A stretch of DNA of 64,000 nt from Brevundimonas intermedia. Its GTDB lineage: Bacteria; Pseudomonadota; Alphaproteobacteria; Caulobacterales; Caulobacteraceae. Positions 61,122-64,000 of the stretch are shown here, piece by piece. The stretch's first letter is position 1. The number at the start of each line of letters is the position of its first letter. Under the pieces are notes generated by a model. It had not been told where the DNA came from. It worked only from the letters and a program-made list of their open reading frames with translations, and did no database searches. The translations under genes were made by a program, and so were the position numbers. The stretch covers positions 416,874 to 480,873 of the forward strand of contig NZ_BSFD01000002.1 of assembly GCF_027922165.1 (NCBI RefSeq). Reading direction: 5' to 3'.

Positions 61122-62633
61122 ATGACTCTGGATCGCCGCAGCCTTCTGGGACTGCTCGGCGCGGGGGCGGCGACGCCCGCCGTCGCCGCCCAGGCCGCCC
61201 ACACCGGTCAGGTCGCCTTCCTTCATGGGGTGGCCAGCGGCGATCCGGATCAGCATTCGGCGGTCTTCTGGACGCGCGTCACCCCAACCGATCCGTCGGT
61301 CGGGGAGATCGCCGTGGTGCTGGAGGTGGCTCATGACGCGAGCTTCAGCGCCACGGTCCGTCGTTCGACGGGCCTGAGCGCCCTGGCCGAGCGCGACTTC
61401 ACCGTCAAACACGATCTGGACGGCCAGGGCCTGGAGCCAGGCCGCGAATATTTCTACCGTTTCATCGCCAATGGCGTGACCTCGCCGGTCGGGCGGGTCC
61501 GCACCTTGGCTGCGAACGCCACGCCTCAAGTGAACCTGGCGGTCGTGTCCTGCCAACTCTATCCCGGCGGATTGTTCAACGCCTATGAGGCGATCTCGCA
61601 ACTGGAGCGGCTGGACGCGGTCGTCCACCTGGGCGACTACATCTACGAATACGGCGCTGCGGCCGACGACTATGGCATGACCACCGGCGCAGCCCTGAAC
61701 CGGGCGCCGCTGCCCCCGCATGAGATCGTCAGTCTGGCTGACTATCGGACGCGCCACGCCCAGTACAAGACCGACCCCGATCTGCAGGCCGCCCACGCCC
61801 GCGCCGCCTTCATCTGCGTCTGGGACGACCACGAGGTCGCCAACGACGCCTGGATGCTGGGGGCCGAGAACCATCAGTCGGCGACCGAAGGCGACTTCGC
61901 GACGCGCAAGGCCGCGGCCATGCGCGCCTATTACGAATGGATGCCGATCCGCGAGGCCAAGGCCGGCGGCCTGAAGGAGGCGATCAACCGCAGCTTCCAC
62001 TTCGGCGACCTGGCCAGCCTGCATATGGTGGAGACACGTCTTCTGGCCCGCGCCGAGCAGATGGATTTCGCCAATATCCCCAAGGCCGCCGACGGCCGTC
62101 CCGACCTCGCCGCCTTCGAGGCCCAACGCCAGGATCCGTCGCGCGACCTTTTGGGCGCGGACCAAAGGCGCTGGCTGGGTGAGGCTATGAGCCAATCCAA
62201 GGCCGCAGGTCGTCCGTGGCAAATCCTGGGCAACCAGGTCGTGATGGCCCGGGTCAAGGGACCGAATATCGAAGAAATGGTCCCGCCGGCCCAGCTGGCT
62301 CAGATGATCGCCGGCCTGCCCGCCGAGTACCAGCCCCAGGTGCAGGCTGCGATCCAGCTGTTCAAGCTGGGCCTGCCGTTCAACCTCGACAGCTGGGACG
62401 GATATCCGGCCGGGCGCGAGCGCCTGTATGAGACGATGAAACAGGCCGGGGTCGAACCCATTGTCTTGGCCGGCGACAGCCATGCCTTCTGGGTCAACGA
62501 ACTGCACGACAACGGCGGCCAGCGTCGGGCGGTCGAATTCGGAACCTCTTCCGTCTCAAGCCCTTCGCCGGGCGATCTGGTGGCCGGCTTGCCGCTGGGC
62601 CTGGCGCTTCAGGCCGCCAATCCCGAGATCTAG
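61122..62633 (+). CDS. phoD: PhoD-type alkaline phosphatase/phosphodiesterase, truncated by an amber codon
   Basis: 503 codons before TAG 62631. The Tat signal MTLDRRSLLGLLGAGAATPA is followed by a PhoD N-terminal domain (HGVASGDPDQHSAVFWTRVT) and the metallophosphatase core: VVSCQLYPGGLFNAY, LGDYIYEYG, VWDDHEVANDAW, and ILAGDSHAFWVNEL. All visible metal-site blocks precede the stop, but reading on past TAG restores a further 61 codons that continue the family C-terminus (FCDQSAKGYVLLTLERDQAV). So the gene carries a nonsense mutation, or the stop is read through. It is co-transcribed with the TonB receptor, suggesting that receptor imports or exposes phosphoester substrates. Confidence 0.87.
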   Translation: MTLDRRSLLGLLGAGAATPAVAAQAAHTGQVAFLHGVASGDPDQHSAVFWTRVTPTDPSVGEIAVVLEVAHDASFSATVRRSTGLSALAERDFTVKHDLDGQGLEPGREYFYRFIANGVTSPVGRVRTLAANATPQVNLAVVSCQLYPGGLFNAYEAISQLERLDAVVHLGDYIYEYGAAADDYGMTTGAALNRAPLPPHEIVSLADYRTRHAQYKTDPDLQAAHARAAFICVWDDHEVANDAWMLGAENHQSATEGDFATRKAAAMRAYYEWMPIREAKAGGLKEAINRSFHFGDLASLHMVETRLLARAEQMDFANIPKAADGRPDLAAFEAQRQDPSRDLLGADQRRWLGEAMSQSKAAGRPWQILGNQVVMARVKGPNIEEMVPPAQLAQMIAGLPAEYQPQVQAAIQLFKLGLPFNLDSWDGYPAGRERLYETMKQAGVEPIVLAGDSHAFWVNELHDNGGQRRAVEFGTSSVSSPSPGDLVAGLPLGLALQAANPEI

Positions 62634-62819
62634 TTCTGCGACCAGTCGGCCAAGGGCTATGTGCTGCTGACCCTGGAGCGGGATCAGGCGGTGGGTGAAC
62701 TGCGCACCGTCTCGACCATCCTGGCTAAGCCGTATGAGAAGAAGACGTTGAAAACCTATCGGCTGGCGCGGACCGAGACCGGTCTGGGTCCGCTGGAAGA
62801 GGTCACCTCACCCGCCTGA
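62634..62819 (+). pseudogene. C-terminal remainder of phoD after the amber codon
   Basis: In frame with phoD from the base after TAG to TGA 62817. It encodes FCDQSAKGYVLLTLERDQAV and a further 41 residues that look like intact PhoD C-terminus, with no further lesion. It has no start of its own. Its end overlaps the convergent MFS gene by 17 bases. Confidence 0.8.
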
Positions 62820-64000
62820 TCGAAGCCACAGCCAGGGTCGCCCCGCCGAAACAGGCGGTGGCGGCCAGGAACAGGCTGCGGAAGTCCAGGCCCAGGGTCT
62901 CCAGCAGGACCAGGGCGATCAGGGGGGCGATCGCCTGAGGCAGGGTCACGGCCAGATTGATCAGGCCCAGGTCCTTGCCCCGGTCCTCGACCGAGGGAAG
63001 CACATCGGTCATCAGGGCGATGTCGATGGCGCCATAGCAGCCCTGGCCCACCCCATAGAGGGCGAAAGCCGCGACCACGGTCGTCCAGTCCTGAGTGGTC
63101 GCCATGACCCCCGCCGCAATGGCCAACAACACCCCGCCCGCGATGGCCAGCGGCTTTCGCCGCGTGATCCGCGAGCCGCCCATGGCGACGATAGTGCTGA
63201 CGCCGACCACGCCGACCACGGCGATGGCGGTCAGCAGCGAATGACCGGCCTCGGCAGAGCGTCCGGGGAACAGGCGCGGGAACCCGATGGCGTCGGCGAT
63301 GTAGAACAGCAGATAGAAGGCCACCAGCGAATAGCCGGTGACGACCAGGAACCGATACGACCAGGCCAAGGTGAAGTCGCGAACGGCGAAGGGCCGGAGC
63401 AGACTGGGCAAGGAAAAGCCCGACAAGGGCGCCCGCACCCGGTCGGCCGGCACGGGATCCTCACGCGACAGCAGGGCGAACGGGACGGTCGCGACCAGAA
63501 CGACGGCGGCCAGGGTGGCGAAGCGCGCGACCTCGTCCTGCGGCCCCCAGGCCATAACGACCGAGCCGATCATGGCGGCCAGCGGATAGCCCATGCCCAT
63601 GACCGCAGACATGGCGCTGCGCCGGTTTTCCGGCACGCGGTCGGCGAACAGGGCGATCAGCGGGGCCAGCAGGATATTGAAGGTCAGCTGGAAACAGACC
63701 AGACCCAACACCAGGCCCAGAGGAGTCGAGGACTGCTGGATGGCGGCGTAGCTGCCCATCGTCAGCACGGCGCCAACCACGATCCAGGGTCGCCGTCGGC
63801 CGTGCCGCGACCGAGTCCGGTCGCTGAGGGCGCCGCCGATGATATTGCCGACCCCGGCCGCCATACAGCCCCAGAACAGGGCCTGGCTGAGCAGAGGTCC
63901 CTTGGCCTGGCCGTCGATCAGCTCGGCGTGGAGGGGCGCGAGCACCTGAAGCAGGGGCGCGACGCCGATGAAGGCGCCGATATAGGCGACGGCGTAACCG
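62803..64000 (-). CDS. MFS transporter, sugar-type (partial, 5' end outside the window)
   Basis: About 399 codons of an inner-membrane major facilitator, open to the window edge. Roughly eleven hydrophobic helices are seen. Between two early helices sits the loop GGALSDRTRSRHGRRRPWIV, the motif-A-like sequence of the glycoside/SLC45-type group, and a second half-repeat GGSRITRRKPLAIAGGVLLA follows. Members near TonB receptors and GH3 enzymes usually import di- or oligosaccharides by proton symport. It is convergent with phoD. The start cannot be seen. Confidence 0.88.
   Translation of the reverse strand, partial: GYAVAYIGAFIGVAPLLQVLAPLHAELIDGQAKGPLLSQALFWGCMAAGVGNIIGGALSDRTRSRHGRRRPWIVVGAVLTMGSYAAIQQSSTPLGLVLGLVCFQLTFNILLAPLIALFADRVPENRRSAMSAVMGMGYPLAAMIGSVVMAWGPQDEVARFATLAAVVLVATVPFALLSREDPVPADRVRAPLSGFSLPSLLRPFAVRDFTLAWSYRFLVVTGYSLVAFYLLFYIADAIGFPRLFPGRSAEAGHSLLTAIAVVGVVGVSTIVAMGGSRITRRKPLAIAGGVLLAIAAGVMATTQDWTTVVAAFALYGVGQGCYGAIDIALMTDVLPSVEDRGKDLGLINLAVTLPQAIAPLIALVLLETLGLDFRSLFLAATACFGGATLAVASIRRVR

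Overview
The window is a high-GC chromosomal segment from an alphaproteobacterium of the order Caulobacterales, most likely Brevundimonas or a close relative. The evidence is a GapR homologue, a TacA-type sigma-54 response regulator with Asp54, a TipF-like EAL protein, small DUF2093 and DUF1203 proteins, aa3-oxidase subunit IV next to transhydrogenase, and TonB receptors sitting with tryptophan-halogenase homologues. I see no rRNA, CRISPR array, prophage or insertion-sequence transposase.

Layout. 1-8.5 kb is core housekeeping: pntAA (cut by the edge), cytochrome oxidase subunit IV, oligoendopeptidase F, DUF1203, DUF4153, a TacA-type regulator, DUF805, gapR and rpmJ. At 8.69 kb lies a tRNA-Cys-like gene of abnormal shape, followed by an MltB-type lytic transglycosylase lipoprotein. 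10.5-13.9 kb holds threonine catabolism (kbl-tdh) and a lipoprotein with MliC-like and DUF4232-like parts. 13.9-25.5 kb is a propionyl-CoA assimilation locus: pccB, pccA, mutA, mutB and mce on the minus strand, with a divergent ScfR/PccR/RamB-type regulator at the pccB promoter and several TTTGCAAA-like boxes between them. A small accessory patch splits pccA from pccB. It carries a GIY-YIG protein, a small tyrosine phosphatase, an A+T-richer unknown gene and a duplicated 5' end of pccA.

25.5-36.1 kb carries a Gfo/Idh oxidoreductase, a BlaI/M56 sensor pair with its operator, a YegD-type Hsp70, a CoA-ester lyase, an SDR, free-methionine-sulfoxide reductase, a Sel1 protein and a beta-helix protein. 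36.1-37.65 kb has no protein gene. It holds a palindromic repeat, a three-unit 259-bp tandem array and a strongly structured RNA candidate. A frameshifted Kef-type antiporter follows. 38.9-48.1 kb is envelope, signalling and housekeeping: DUF2093, an M23 peptidase, a CheY-like protein, an LpxL-type acyltransferase, an SDR, tipF, a NagD-like HAD protein, MaoC, ribF, a gamma-carbonic anhydrase and phoH.

48.1-64 kb is a carbohydrate-scavenging locus: GH3 beta-glucosidase, a large TonB receptor, two tryptophan-halogenase-family flavoproteins, a LacI regulator, a second TonB receptor, a Tat-exported PhoD-type phosphatase interrupted by an amber codon, and an MFS transporter that runs off the window. 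The presumed logic is outer-membrane uptake, periplasmic hydrolysis and inner-membrane import under LacI control. The role of the halogenase homologues is open.

Gene borders are peppered with at least four families of palindromic intergenic repeats, called A to D below. Family A has seven copies and family B five. They produce spurious reading frames and false N-terminal extensions of real genes, so several starts are corrected here.
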